This document shows, piece after piece, positions 44,327 to 52,374 of a DNA stretch of 64,000 nt. The translations under genes and the position numbers were made by a program. How positions within the stretch are numbered: position 1 is the first letter of the stretch; each line of letters begins with the position of its first letter. Below the pieces are notes generated by a model that saw only the letters and a list, made by a program, of their open reading frames with translations, had not been told where the DNA came from and did no database searches. Source of the DNA: Natronorubrum bangense. Lineage in GTDB: Archaea > Halobacteriota > Halobacteria > Halobacteriales > Natrialbaceae. The stretch is from contig NZ_CP031305.1 of assembly GCF_004799645.1 (NCBI RefSeq), positions 1,984,001 through 2,048,000 of the forward strand. Reading direction: 5' to 3'.

Positions 44327-45393
44327 TCGTTTGGTGTCGCGCCGTCCGCTTCGCTTTGTTCGTCGGCCTCGAGCACGTCCAGTGCCGCGAGCAGCCGATC
44401 GTTCGCCGCCCGATCCTTGACCGCGACGCGGATGTGTGACTCGAGGCCACGAAACGTCGTCGCGTCGCGAATGGCGACGCCGTCCGCGCGGGCCGACGCG
44501 ATCACGTCGTCGACGGCGCGGTCGCCGACGTTACAGAGCAGGTAGGGAGCCTCAGAGGCAACGACATCGAAGCGTCGCTCGAGCGCCTCGTGCATTCGGG
44601 CTCGCTCGCGGGCGACCCGCTCGCGAGTCTCGCGGACGAACGCGTCCTGGCGTAGACAGTAGGCACCGACGCTGGCGGCGGGCGTGCCCAGCGACCACGC
44701 CCGACGAGCCGTCTCGAGGGTGTCGCGCTGTTCACCGCTCGCGACGGCGAAGCCCGCCCGTAGCCCCGGGAGCCCGAACAGCTTGGTGAGCGAGCGGGCG
44801 ACGATCACGTGGTCGGACTCGAGGCCGGCCGCCGACGGACGGTCGGTAAAGCCGAGAAACGCCTCGTCGACCAGCAGCGTCGTCTCGTGCTCGCCACAGC
44901 GGGCCGCAAACGCAGCCAGTTCGTCCGCGTCGGCCACCTCGCCGGTCGGGTTGTTCGGCGTACAGACGACCGCCAGCGCAGTTGACTCGAGGATGTCGCC
45001 CTCGGTCTCGAGGATCTCGTCGTGGGGGACGAACTGCGGCGATGCACCCTGTAGCCCGACCTCGCGGGCGTACTCGCCGAAACTCGGATACGGAACCAGC
45101 GCGTCGTCGCCGGACTCGAGCGTGATCGCCATCGCCAATCGAATCGCGGCCAGCCCCCCGGGTGTCGGGATCACTCGCTCCGGCGCACAGCCGACGAACT
45201 CGGCTGCCGCGGCCCGGAAGTCGGGATAGTCGTCGTCGGGGTAGCGACGCGCCCCCTCGAGCGCGCGCTCATAGACCGCCGCGACGCCGTCGGGCGTGTA
45301 CGGGTTGGTGTTCGCCGAGAAATCGAGCACGTCGGGATCGGTGTCGCCGCCGTGAGGGACACGCTCGCCCGTCCGGACCGACTCAGGGTTCAC
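44323..45393 (-). CDS. cobD: L-threonine-O-3-phosphate decarboxylase (CobD-type aminotransferase-fold enzyme)
   Basis: A 356-residue PLP enzyme of the HisC/CobD fold. LDFSANTNPYTPDGV at the N-terminus, CTPNNPTGEVAD with the PLP-phosphate turn, LLVDEAFLGF with the PLP aspartate, and ARSLTKLFGLPGLRAGFAV with the Schiff-base lysine are all present. It makes aminopropanol phosphate for the corrinoid side chain. The start is a GTG at 45393, eleven bases inside the end of cobT; no ATG fits. It overlaps cbiZ by ATGA. A histidinol-phosphate aminotransferase is the alternative, but context points to CobD. Confidence 0.85.
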   Translation of the reverse strand: MNPESVRTGERVPHGGDTDPDVLDFSANTNPYTPDGVAAVYERALEGARRYPDDDYPDFRAAAAEFVGCAPERVIPTPGGLAAIRLAMAITLESGDDALVPYPSFGEYAREVGLQGASPQFVPHDEILETEGDILESTALAVVCTPNNPTGEVADADELAAFAARCGEHETTLLVDEAFLGFTDRPSAAGLESDHVIVARSLTKLFGLPGLRAGFAVASGEQRDTLETARRAWSLGTPAASVGAYCLRQDAFVRETRERVARERARMHEALERRFDVVASEAPYLLCNVGDRAVDDVIASARADGVAIRDATTFRGLESHIRVAVKDRAANDRLLAALDVLEADEQSEADGATPNE

Positions 45394-46402
45394 GCTCGGC
45401 CTCCGGCTCCGAGTCGGCGTCGTCGATGCCGAGTCGGGCACACACCGTCTCGAAGCGATCCAGAACCTCGTCGAATCGGTCGTCGGGAACGAGCGCGATC
45501 GCACCGCCCATCGCGACGCCCTCCTTTGCTTCGCCGGCACAGTAGCGTTTCATCGAGACGTGGTTGCGAGTGTCGAAGCCGGGATCGGTGACGGTCAGCT
45601 CACAGTCCAGTCGCGCGCAGGTCTCGCCGAGTCGGTCGCCCTGTTCGTCCGCGACGAAGGAGGTCGTCGCGATCGACAGCGGCGCGTCGACGTCGGCGTG
45701 GCGAAGGAGCGCCGCGACGGCGACCATCTGGGTCCCGCCGGCGAGTGTGACGTCGATTCCCGCCTCGAGCGCGCCAGCGGCGATTCCCGTGACGGTCGCC
45801 TGCACTGGGTCGCCGACGGCTCGGATCGCCTCGACCGGCTCGCCCTCGAAGCTGCCGGGCGCGGCGTCGCTCGCCTCGAGTGCCGCGTCGACGACCTCAC
45901 GTTTGCGCTCGATCGGGTTTTCCGGCAGTGACGAGGAGACGCCGGCCGGTTCGCCGAGGGCGGTGAGCACGCCGAGTGCGGTCGTCGTCCCGCCGGGGAC
46001 CGTTTCGCCGATCATGAGTTCGTCGTCGGGCAGACTCGAGCCGTACGTGTGCGCGCGGTCGAAAATCGCCGCGGCGTCGGGGACGGCCGCGGGCTCACGG
46101 ATGTCGTCGCCGGGTTCGACGCCGAGATCGACGGTGGGCGCGGCCGTCGGCTGGGCGAGGCCAGCGTCGACGACGGAGAGGTCGAAGTCGACCACCTCGC
46201 GGACGGCCCGCGTCACCGCGGCTGGCGTCGGACAGCCGTTCGGGCTGACCGGCGTCACCGGGGCGACCGTCGGCTCGCCGTATGCAAGGATCTCGACGTC
46301 TGCGGAGGGTGTGTGTTCCATCAGCTCCGGGGCGGCTCCGGCAGCGCTGATGCCGTCGATCAGCCCCGTCTCGGTCGTGCCGGCAGGGAGGATGACGCGC
46401 AT
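45383..46402 (-). CDS. cobT: Nicotinate-nucleotide--dimethylbenzimidazole phosphoribosyltransferase-like protein (archaeal CobT)
   Basis: A 339-residue protein of the archaeal CobT family, expected to make the alpha-ribazole phosphate used for the lower axial ligand of B12. Recognisable stretches are MIGETVPGGTTTALGVLTALG and VTLAGGTQMVAVAALLRHA. It starts two bases after cobY ends and overlaps cobD by eleven bases. Archaeal members differ strongly from bacterial CobT, so the exact base used is not known. Confidence 0.85.
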   Translation of the reverse strand: MRVILPAGTTETGLIDGISAAGAAPELMEHTPSADVEILAYGEPTVAPVTPVSPNGCPTPAAVTRAVREVVDFDLSVVDAGLAQPTAAPTVDLGVEPGDDIREPAAVPDAAAIFDRAHTYGSSLPDDELMIGETVPGGTTTALGVLTALGEPAGVSSSLPENPIERKREVVDAALEASDAAPGSFEGEPVEAIRAVGDPVQATVTGIAAGALEAGIDVTLAGGTQMVAVAALLRHADVDAPLSIATTSFVADEQGDRLGETCARLDCELTVTDPGFDTRNHVSMKRYCAGEAKEGVAMGGAIALVPDDRFDEVLDRFETVCARLGIDDADSEPEAEREP

Positions 46403-46404
46403 CG

Positions 46405-46998
46405 TTACTGGTCCTCCGCAGCCAGTCGATCGGCTGCGATACGGGCATCTTCGCGTCGGTTCACATTGATCGCGAGTCGTGGATCGTAGCTTACGTGTGT
46501 CATGGATTCAGGTTCGTCCGCATCGCCGACAACGTTGACCCCGGTCGGCGCGAGGTGATCATCCGGCTCGAGTGTCGAGTCGATACTGACGTCAAGCCGG
46601 CGCTTGAGAGCGACAGGCACACAGACGGTCCGCGAGGCGTCACTCTCGCCATGGACCGCGAGCACCCGGTCGACCGTCGCCCCCGAAAGCAGCGGGAGAT
46701 CGGCTGCGACGGTCAGAATCGGCGGCTCGAGCGCAGGGCGCTCGAGCAGCGCCATGAGGTCTGCCACGTAGCCGTCGCCGTTGGTTTCAACCGTCCTCAC
46801 GCCATTAGCGCGCTCGAGATGGGTCTGCGTCGTCGGCGCGTTCGACGAGACGGCGGCGTAACGGGTGTCGATGCGACTCGCCTCGAGGGCCGAGAGCACG
46901 CGATCGACCATCGCCACCCCGTCGATCGGATGCAACGGCTTCTCGTGGGGGCTCTCGAGGCGGCTGCCTTCGCCGCCACACATCACAACAGCGTCCAT
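46405..46998 (-). CDS. cobY: Adenosylcobinamide-phosphate guanylyltransferase (CobY type)
   Basis: A 197-residue MobA-like nucleotidyltransferase. The start MDAVVMCGGEGSRLES with EKPLHPIDGVAMVD and ILTVAADLPLLSG are the nucleotide- and metal-binding segments. CobY is the archaeal replacement of bacterial CobU and transfers GMP from GTP to adenosylcobinamide phosphate, giving the substrate of CobS. It overlaps cobS by 16 bases and ends two bases before cobT. Confidence 0.9.
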   Translation of the reverse strand: MDAVVMCGGEGSRLESPHEKPLHPIDGVAMVDRVLSALEASRIDTRYAAVSSNAPTTQTHLERANGVRTVETNGDGYVADLMALLERPALEPPILTVAADLPLLSGATVDRVLAVHGESDASRTVCVPVALKRRLDVSIDSTLEPDDHLAPTGVNVVGDADEPESMTHVSYDPRLAINVNRREDARIAADRLAAEDQ

Positions 46999-47744
46999 GC
47001 GATCACCCCCGCGTGGACGCCCCCGATGCGACCGATTTCGTTTGCCGCACCGAAGATGTCGCCGTTGAGCCCGCCGAGGTGCCGGCTCGCCCAGTACCAC
47101 GGGAGGCCGATGCCGGCGACGGCCCCGGCGAGTGCGACCGCACTGGCTGGGTGTGGCCACGTTAACGCGACCGCAGGGAGGGCGACGACGGCCGGGACGA
47201 CAAACGAGGCTGGGCTCGAGGCTGTGGTGAACTGTCGTCCCATCCCCTCGTGGCTCGCGTGGCCGAAACAACTCATCGCGGCCAGGCCGAGTTTCGTCCC
47301 GACTTCGGCGGCGACTGCGATAGCGACTGCCGCGAGCACGGGTAGACCAGCCAGTGCGAGCCCGGCCAGTCCGAGTGCGGCGACGACGACCGAGACGGCG
47401 AGCAGTGCGCCAACGCCGGTCGTCGTGTCCTTGAGGACCTCACGGCGGCGTTCGACGTCGCCGTGGACGACGAGCGCGTCGCCCAGATCCGCCACGCCGT
47501 CGAGGTGGTGGATGCCGACGACGGCGTAGGTCGCGAGCAGGTAGCCAACGGCGACTGTCGCCGCCGGGAGCACGTCGGCTGCGAACAACGGCACCGCAGC
47601 CAGCACCCCGGCGACGTAGCCGACAACCGGAAACGCCGCCGGCCGCGAGCGAAACGCGTCCCAGTCGCCGTCTTTGTAGCCGACGGGAAGCCGGGTGAGA
47701 AAGCCGAGCGCGCCACGCACCGCGGCGAGGTGGTGGCGCATCAT
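46983..47744 (-). CDS. cobS: Adenosylcobinamide-GDP ribazoletransferase
   Basis: A 253-residue integral membrane enzyme with six to seven helices that joins adenosylcobinamide-GDP and alpha-ribazole (phosphate) to close the nucleotide loop. The conserved metal motif lies in GIHHLDGVADLGDALVVHGD near residues 79-98, preceded by LGFLTRLPVG, the usual N-terminal signature. It overlaps cbiB by ATGA at 47741-47744 and cobY by 16 bases, so the operon is translationally coupled. Confidence 0.93.
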   Translation of the reverse strand: MMRHHLAAVRGALGFLTRLPVGYKDGDWDAFRSRPAAFPVVGYVAGVLAAVPLFAADVLPAATVAVGYLLATYAVVGIHHLDGVADLGDALVVHGDVERRREVLKDTTTGVGALLAVSVVVAALGLAGLALAGLPVLAAVAIAVAAEVGTKLGLAAMSCFGHASHEGMGRQFTTASSPASFVVPAVVALPAVALTWPHPASAVALAGAVAGIGLPWYWASRHLGGLNGDIFGAANEIGRIGGVHAGVIAWTLL

Positions 47745-48712
47745 CGAGCGATCACCTCGAGCGATCCCGCCAATGCTGTCAGTACGGCCGCGAGCACGAC
47801 GGCGAGAAGCGCCGCGACAACGGCGGCTCGGCCGACGACGATGATGGCGCGCTCGCCGTCGGCCCCCGTCGGTAGTTCGGCACCGGTGTTGAGATCGTAG
47901 ACGCCCGGCTTCGTGAGTCGAACCGAGAGCACGCAGGCGAGCGTCGCCATGGGCCACCCCGAGTTGGGTGAGGGTGGATCGCGCGCCCACTCGCGCGCAC
48001 GGAAGACCGCACGCGGATCCGCACCAGCGAGTGCGATCGCGATTGCGGTCACTCGAGCCGGGAGCCACATCACCAGATCGTCGAGATATGCGCTCCCGGT
48101 ACCGTGGGGTTTCGACGGATAGCCGAGCATCGAATCCAGCGTGTTGACGCCTTTGATCCACGCCGCGGCGGCCGCGGCGGCCGGCAGCGAGAACGGTGCG
48201 AGCAGAGTAAACGGGAGCAACGTCGCGACCAGCCCGTCGGCGAGGTTCTCGCCGGCGCTCTCGACCGCCCCGCTGCGAATCTCTGCGGCCGACAGCGTCG
48301 ACGTATCGCGGCCAACGAGTCCCCGAATCTCCGTGCGAGCCGTCTCGAGGTCGTCACACTCGGTCGCCGACACGACTGCCTCGGTCAACTCGAGCAGCGA
48401 GCGAAGGCTGGTCGTCACGAACAACACGAGCCCGGCAACGGCACCACTGACGACCGGCGAGACGGCACTCGTCGCCAGCACGAGCCCGCCTGCGACGACT
48501 GCAGGGACGAGCGGGACGACGAGGGCGATCGCGAACCCCACCAGTCGCTGGCCGCGCTCGCTTGTGGCCCACTCGCGGTCCAGCGGGGCGATAAGCTGGC
48601 CCAGCCACGCCACCGGGTGAGCGGCGTTCGGTGGCTCGCCAACGAGCAGGTCGAGCGTGAGCGCCAGTCCGATGACGATGATCGTCGTCAGCAACACTGT
48701 TGTCTCCCCCAC
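47741..48712 (-). CDS. cbiB: Adenosylcobinamide-phosphate synthase
   Basis: A 323-residue membrane protein with four to five helices that attaches aminopropanol phosphate to adenosylcobyric acid. LDLLVGEPPNAAHPVAWLGQLI at the N-terminus, AVESAGENLADGLVATLL and AAAWIKGVNTLDSMLGYPS are diagnostic. It receives the products of CbiZ (cobyric acid) and CobD (side chain). It overlaps cobS by four bases and follows the HAD hydrolase gene by 49 bases. Confidence 0.94.
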   Translation of the reverse strand: MGETTVLLTTIIVIGLALTLDLLVGEPPNAAHPVAWLGQLIAPLDREWATSERGQRLVGFAIALVVPLVPAVVAGGLVLATSAVSPVVSGAVAGLVLFVTTSLRSLLELTEAVVSATECDDLETARTEIRGLVGRDTSTLSAAEIRSGAVESAGENLADGLVATLLPFTLLAPFSLPAAAAAAAWIKGVNTLDSMLGYPSKPHGTGSAYLDDLVMWLPARVTAIAIALAGADPRAVFRAREWARDPPSPNSGWPMATLACVLSVRLTKPGVYDLNTGAELPTGADGERAIIVVGRAAVVAALLAVVLAAVLTALAGSLEVIAR

Positions 48713-48761
48713 TGCGTCGGGCCGCCGATATCGCGCGTCTCACCGGTGCCCGTCTGCACGG

Positions 48762-49394
48762 TCATGGTGTCCGTTCGCGGTCGGCCAGCCTGGCCGGAAT
48801 CGACTCGAGTGGATGCTCTGTGAGCAACAGTGCCGTCCCGCCGACGGCTTCGATACCGCCGTCGGTCCGCGGGTCGTCGCCGACGTGGACGAGGTCGGCT
48901 GGTTCGATATCGAGTTCGGCCGCGGTGAGTTCAAAAATCTGGGGGGCGGGTTTACGCCAGCCACAGCCGACGCTCGTGACGATGGCGTCGAAATCGTCGC
49001 GGTCGAACGTCGACCGGACGAGCGTCCGCCCCACCAGTTCGGGCACGCTACAGTTCGAACAGATCGCGACGGGTCCGTGCTCGCGGGCGGCCGCGACTGC
49101 CTCGACGGCACCGGGTCTGGTGTCGACCTCGGGATCGAACGCCGAGACGACCGCCCGGCGGGCCGCGTTTCGCTCGTAGCTAACGTCGCGACTCGAGAGC
49201 GCGCGCGAGACGTGTGCCGGCAGCGGTACCTCAGCGCCCTCGGGGGCGTCGATGTGGACCTCGGTGTAGGCGTCGTCCCAGTCCTCGGGAACGTCGACGT
49301 CCCGCTTTTCGAGTTCCGTCGCGACGGCGGCGGCCGGATCGTTCGGTTTATCGGCGGTCACGAGCGTGTCAAAGAGGTCAAACGAGACTCCCAC
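48762..49394 (-). CDS. HAD-family phosphatase heading the cobalamin operon
   Basis: A 210-residue haloacid-dehalogenase hydrolase. Motif I is SFDLFDTLVTA (nucleophile Asp6), motif III lysine is in GWRKPAPQIF and motif IV is VGDDPRTDG. The insertion between motifs fits a C1 cap. It is the first gene of the operon cbiB-cobS-cobY-cobT-cobD-cbiZ. The pathway needs a phosphatase for alpha-ribazole phosphate or cobalamin phosphate and none of the known types is seen here, so this enzyme is a candidate; that is inference. Confidence 0.85.
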   Translation of the reverse strand: MGVSFDLFDTLVTADKPNDPAAAVATELEKRDVDVPEDWDDAYTEVHIDAPEGAEVPLPAHVSRALSSRDVSYERNAARRAVVSAFDPEVDTRPGAVEAVAAAREHGPVAICSNCSVPELVGRTLVRSTFDRDDFDAIVTSVGCGWRKPAPQIFELTAAELDIEPADLVHVGDDPRTDGGIEAVGGTALLLTEHPLESIPARLADRERTP

Positions 49395-49468
49395 GTTCGC
49401 GTAACTAGTGCAAGTTGACTTTAGCGTATCGAGGCTGGGTTGGAGTCACACGGGCGAGAATCGTCGGC

Positions 49469-49554
49469 GCTATCGTAACAACTGAACCGATTTGCACACA
49501 TCGCACAGCAGTCGTGCGATGCGGTGTGCAGTGGCGTTCAGTGGCTACGATAGC
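49469..49554 (+). mobile_element. MITE-like ~86-bp element, copy B
   Basis: Terminal inverted repeats TATCGTAACAACTGAAC (49471-49487) and GTTCAGTGGCTACGATA (49536-49552), extended to perfect GCTATCG/CGATAGC ends at 49469 and 49554. The central CACAGCAGTCGTGCGAT is shared with copy A at 21752-21836 (inverted). It carries no coding frame. It sits 75 bases upstream of the cobalamin operon and behind the aIF2-beta gene. The rest of the 258-base gap holds no gene. Confidence 0.7.
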
Positions 49555-49652
49555 TGTAGACGACTCGCCGATCGCGGGGCTCGAGCTGTGCCGGCTTCGA
49601 AAAGCGGAACGAGAGAAAAAACGGAACTGAGAGAGACTGCTTTGCAGTTCGC

Positions 49653-50264
49653 TCAGGCGAGTCGAGCGAACGCGAGGTTACCGGAGATGTTCTTGATGTA
49701 GATTTCGACGACGTCGCCCTCGTCGGCGCCGGGGACGAAGATCGTGTAGTTGCCTTTCTCAGCGACACCGTCGCCTTTGCGGCCGGTGCCGGTGATCTCG
49801 ACCGTGTAGGTCTTGCCCTCTTCGACGGCGTCGGCTTGCTGTTGTCGCTGGCTGCTCGCCGAGCGTTTGGTGACCGGGCGGAACGCACCACAGGCGTCAC
49901 AGCGCAGCATCGGCGTGCGGTCTTCGCGCACGAGACGGGTGTCCGGCAGGCCACACTCCGTACAGAGGACGTACTCGTCGACGTAGGCGTCGACAGCCGC
50001 GTTGAAGTCCTTCTCAGAGAACGTCCCGTTGTATCGGCCACGGCCGTCCTCGAGTTTGCCGCTGGTCCCCATCTCGCGCTGGATGAATCGGTGCAGGTGT
50101 TCGTCTTCGCGCGAGAGCACGTCGGCGATATCGTCGAGGTTCGTAAACCGCGTGAAGGCACCGTCTTTCTGGGTCTGTGCGTCAGGGATCTTCAGTCGCT
50201 GTTCGTCGCCGCCGATGTCCGGTACGTCTTCCATCGCTCGGTCGAGACTCGAGTCGTAATCCAT
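49653..50264 (-). CDS. eif2b: Translation initiation factor aIF2 subunit beta with C-terminal TRAM domain
   Basis: A 203-residue protein. Residues 1-135 form aIF2-beta: the N-terminal helix, the alpha/beta core (GTFSEKDFNAAVDAYVDEYVLC) and the zinc ribbon CTECG...CDACG. Residues about 145-203 are a TRAM domain (EEGKTYTVEITGTGRKGDGVAEKGNYTIFVP), an RNA-binding fold. The fusion is usual in haloarchaea. aIF2 delivers initiator tRNA to the ribosome. Monocistronic. Confidence 0.92.
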   Translation of the reverse strand: MDYDSSLDRAMEDVPDIGGDEQRLKIPDAQTQKDGAFTRFTNLDDIADVLSREDEHLHRFIQREMGTSGKLEDGRGRYNGTFSEKDFNAAVDAYVDEYVLCTECGLPDTRLVREDRTPMLRCDACGAFRPVTKRSASSQRQQQADAVEEGKTYTVEITGTGRKGDGVAEKGNYTIFVPGADEGDVVEIYIKNISGNLAFARLA

Positions 50265-50353
50265 ACGCGAGAACAGCGGCCGCTGACGTAAATCGGTTCT
50301 GCTATGACAGTCGGGGACGGCGCGGTGGCGGGCCGACTGTCGATGACACGTCG

Positions 50354-50740
50354 CTACAGCGAGTCGCTCCCGCGATCGCTGATCGAATCCTGGTTCTTCT
50401 CATCGAGACTGGCGAGATCGCGCTCCGGGTTCGTCTCGGTCGGCGCTCCGGCCTGGCCAGTGAGCTCGCCGTACACTGCCTCGCGGACCGCCTCGGCGCT
50501 GTCGAACTGTTCGCCGGCCAACCGATCGAAGACGCTGCCAAGCGACTCCGTCTCGTTCGGCAGGTCGATCGGCTCGTTGGCGTACTCAGCAGCGAGTTCC
50601 TCGCTCGTAACCGGGTACTCGAGGTCGCCCAGATGGTACTCGGCGTCCTCGAGGATCGACTCGGTTGTCTCGGCCCGCTGGGATTGCCGTCGTTCGGCGC
50701 GGTCCTGTGCGCGGTCGCGGCTGGGGTCAGTCTCGCTCAT
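50354..50740 (-). CDS. DUF5789 family protein
   Basis: A 128-residue acidic protein. After a basic-acidic head (DRAQDRAERRQSQRAETTE), the core AEYHLGDLEYPVTSEELAAEYANEPIDLPNETESLGSVFDRLAGEQFDSAEAVREAVYGEL matches the DUF5789 pattern. The tail is polar and disordered. It is a paralogue of the protein at 9395-9724. No function is known. Confidence 0.7.
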   Translation of the reverse strand: MSETDPSRDRAQDRAERRQSQRAETTESILEDAEYHLGDLEYPVTSEELAAEYANEPIDLPNETESLGSVFDRLAGEQFDSAEAVREAVYGELTGQAGAPTETNPERDLASLDEKNQDSISDRGSDSL

Positions 50741-50794
50741 GGCCGGCGCTACCGTTGGGCCACCGAAAAGCGGCTGGCTGGCGATTGCGAGCCG

Positions 50795-51250
50795 TCAGTC
50801 CTGTGGGAACTGTTTTTTGAAGCCGCGGAACTCGGTGTGGTGGGCCTCCTCGTCGGCCAGAATCGTCACGGCGACGTCTTCGGTGACTGGGTCGTTCGCC
50901 TCGGCGGCGGCCTCGTGGAGCGATCGATACAGTTCGATCGCGTTGTCTTCGGCCTCGAGCACGCCGTCGATGACCGACTGGACGTCCGTCGTGTCTTCGG
51001 GAGGCTGAAGGCTGTGCTGGCTGGCCTCGAACGCCGCCGAGCCTGGCGGCGACTCGTCGAGTTGCTTCAGTCGCTCACCGAGCATTCGGGCGTGGTCGAG
51101 TTCCTCCTGAACGTCTTCCTCGAGACTCGTTTTGACTTCCTCGGCGTGGACGCCATCGAGGACGATTGCGTTCGTCTGATAGTTCATTATCGTCTCGTGT
51201 TCGCTGATGTAGGCCTCCGTCAGGAGGTCGGTGATCTCGTCTGTCGTCAT
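50795..51250 (-). CDS. Ferritin-like domain protein
   Basis: A 151-residue four-helix protein. Carboxylate/histidine pairs for a diiron site are visible in SEHETIMNYQTNA, EEDVQEELDHARMLGERLKQL and later ADEEAHHTEFRGF, the E...ExxH pattern of ferritin-like proteins. The spacing suggests a Dps/bacterioferritin-related or rubrerythrin-type protein for iron handling or peroxide protection. The ATG at 51250 is preferred over one six codons upstream. Confidence 0.8.
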   Translation of the reverse strand: MTTDEITDLLTEAYISEHETIMNYQTNAIVLDGVHAEEVKTSLEEDVQEELDHARMLGERLKQLDESPPGSAAFEASQHSLQPPEDTTDVQSVIDGVLEAEDNAIELYRSLHEAAAEANDPVTEDVAVTILADEEAHHTEFRGFKKQFPQD

Positions 51251-51383
51251 GCCGAGACGCGCTACCACGGCGATTCCTAAAACGGTATCATGTGGCTCGG
51301 ATGACAGTCACGCCGATCGTGAGTGACACTCCTTCGGGCGGCAATACCAGCCCTCTTGACGCTTGCGGCCCAATCGACTGCGT

Positions 51384-51977
51384 ATGCGCGACCTCGACGA
51401 CACTGACCTCGAGATCCTCGAATTACTGCTCGAGGACGCCCGCCGGCCGTACAGAGAAATCGCAGATCACGTCGGCCTGACGCCGCCTGCCGTCTCGGAT
51501 CGAATCGCACGCCTCGAAGAACAGGGGATCATTCAGGGGTTTACGATCGACGTCGACCGGGAACGACTCCGAGGAGACGTGCCCGTACTGGTCGAACTCG
51601 AGGCGAAACCGGGCGCTGTCGACGACGTCTACGCTGCCGCAGCCGAGCTGCCGGGTGTCGACACCATTGCCGAGGGGATGGACGGGCGCGTGATCGTCCA
51701 CGCGACGCTTCCTGACGCAACTGCTCGCTCGTGGCTCGAGTCCGAACTCGACCTCGAGACACTGACTGGCTACGACGTGACGCTACTCGCGCGCTCGGAC
51801 CGGGCCGTCGGACTCTCCGCAGAGGGATTCTCCCTCGAGTGTGTGGTTTGTGACAAACAGATCACTGGCGATGGCGTCACACGGACGGTCGGCGGCGAGG
51901 TAAAGACGTTCTGTTGTTCCTCCTGTGAGGCTCGCTACGTCGACGAGTACGAGGCCCGCCAGGAAGCGCTCGAGTAG
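51384..51977 (+). CDS. Lrp/AsnC-type regulator with C-terminal TRASH metal-binding domain
   Basis: A 197-residue regulator. Residues 1-60 are a winged HTH of the Lrp type (DLDDTDLEILELLLEDARRPYREIADHVGLTPPAVSDRIARLEEQG), residues about 62-140 the ligand-binding region, and residues about 150-190 a TRASH motif with CVVCDKQI and CCSSCEARYVDEY. TRASH domains sense copper or other heavy metals, and proteins of this design control copper efflux genes in haloarchaea. No metal pump is adjacent here, so the target may be elsewhere or unlinked. Confidence 0.85.
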   Translation: MRDLDDTDLEILELLLEDARRPYREIADHVGLTPPAVSDRIARLEEQGIIQGFTIDVDRERLRGDVPVLVELEAKPGAVDDVYAAAAELPGVDTIAEGMDGRVIVHATLPDATARSWLESELDLETLTGYDVTLLARSDRAVGLSAEGFSLECVVCDKQITGDGVTRTVGGEVKTFCCSSCEARYVDEYEARQEALE

Positions 51978-52374
51978 CGAGACGCCGCTGGCGGTCCGGA
52001 CTGACGTGTGAAACGACGGCTCGGACTCGGAAAAGTAGACGAGTGGACGATTCAGTAGCAAATAATCGACCGCTTAGCGAAGCAGCGTGTCAGGAAACAG
52101 CTTGATCTGACCAAACGTCCATCGACGAGCGCGCGCCAGCGTGTGGGGTGGTTCGTGACGGGTGATCACGCGCTGTTTCGGAGAATATGGGCGCTGCTGG
52201 CGAGTGGATCCGACTCGAGACAGATATGATAATAGGACGTGGGGTCATGTAATAGGCCGTTGATGTCTTGCGTTTTCCTCCGTTTGGTCCGGGCTGATTA
52301 CACCCTGTCATATCAGCCAGCGGCCACCACAGCGTCAGTTTTATATATGTCGTCCCACCTGGGATTCAGATACA
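51978..52374 (+). promoter_or_regulatory. 397-base region holding the leuA promoter
   Basis: TTATATAT at about 52341-52348 is a strong TATA element about 30 bases before the ATG at 52375, predicting leaderless leuA mRNA. A perfect inverted repeat GCTGAT/ATCAGC (52294-52299, 52313-52318) lies 22 bases upstream of it and could bind a regulator. The remaining sequence holds no gene I can support. Confidence 0.55.

Noticed and set aside
49395..49652. Cobalamin riboswitch before the cob operon
   Set aside because: I could not find a B12-box or the expected fold; the only structure is the MITE-like element.
52090..52311. 73-codon minus-strand frame upstream of leuA
   Set aside because: Not acidic, no family features, and it overlaps the leuA regulatory region.
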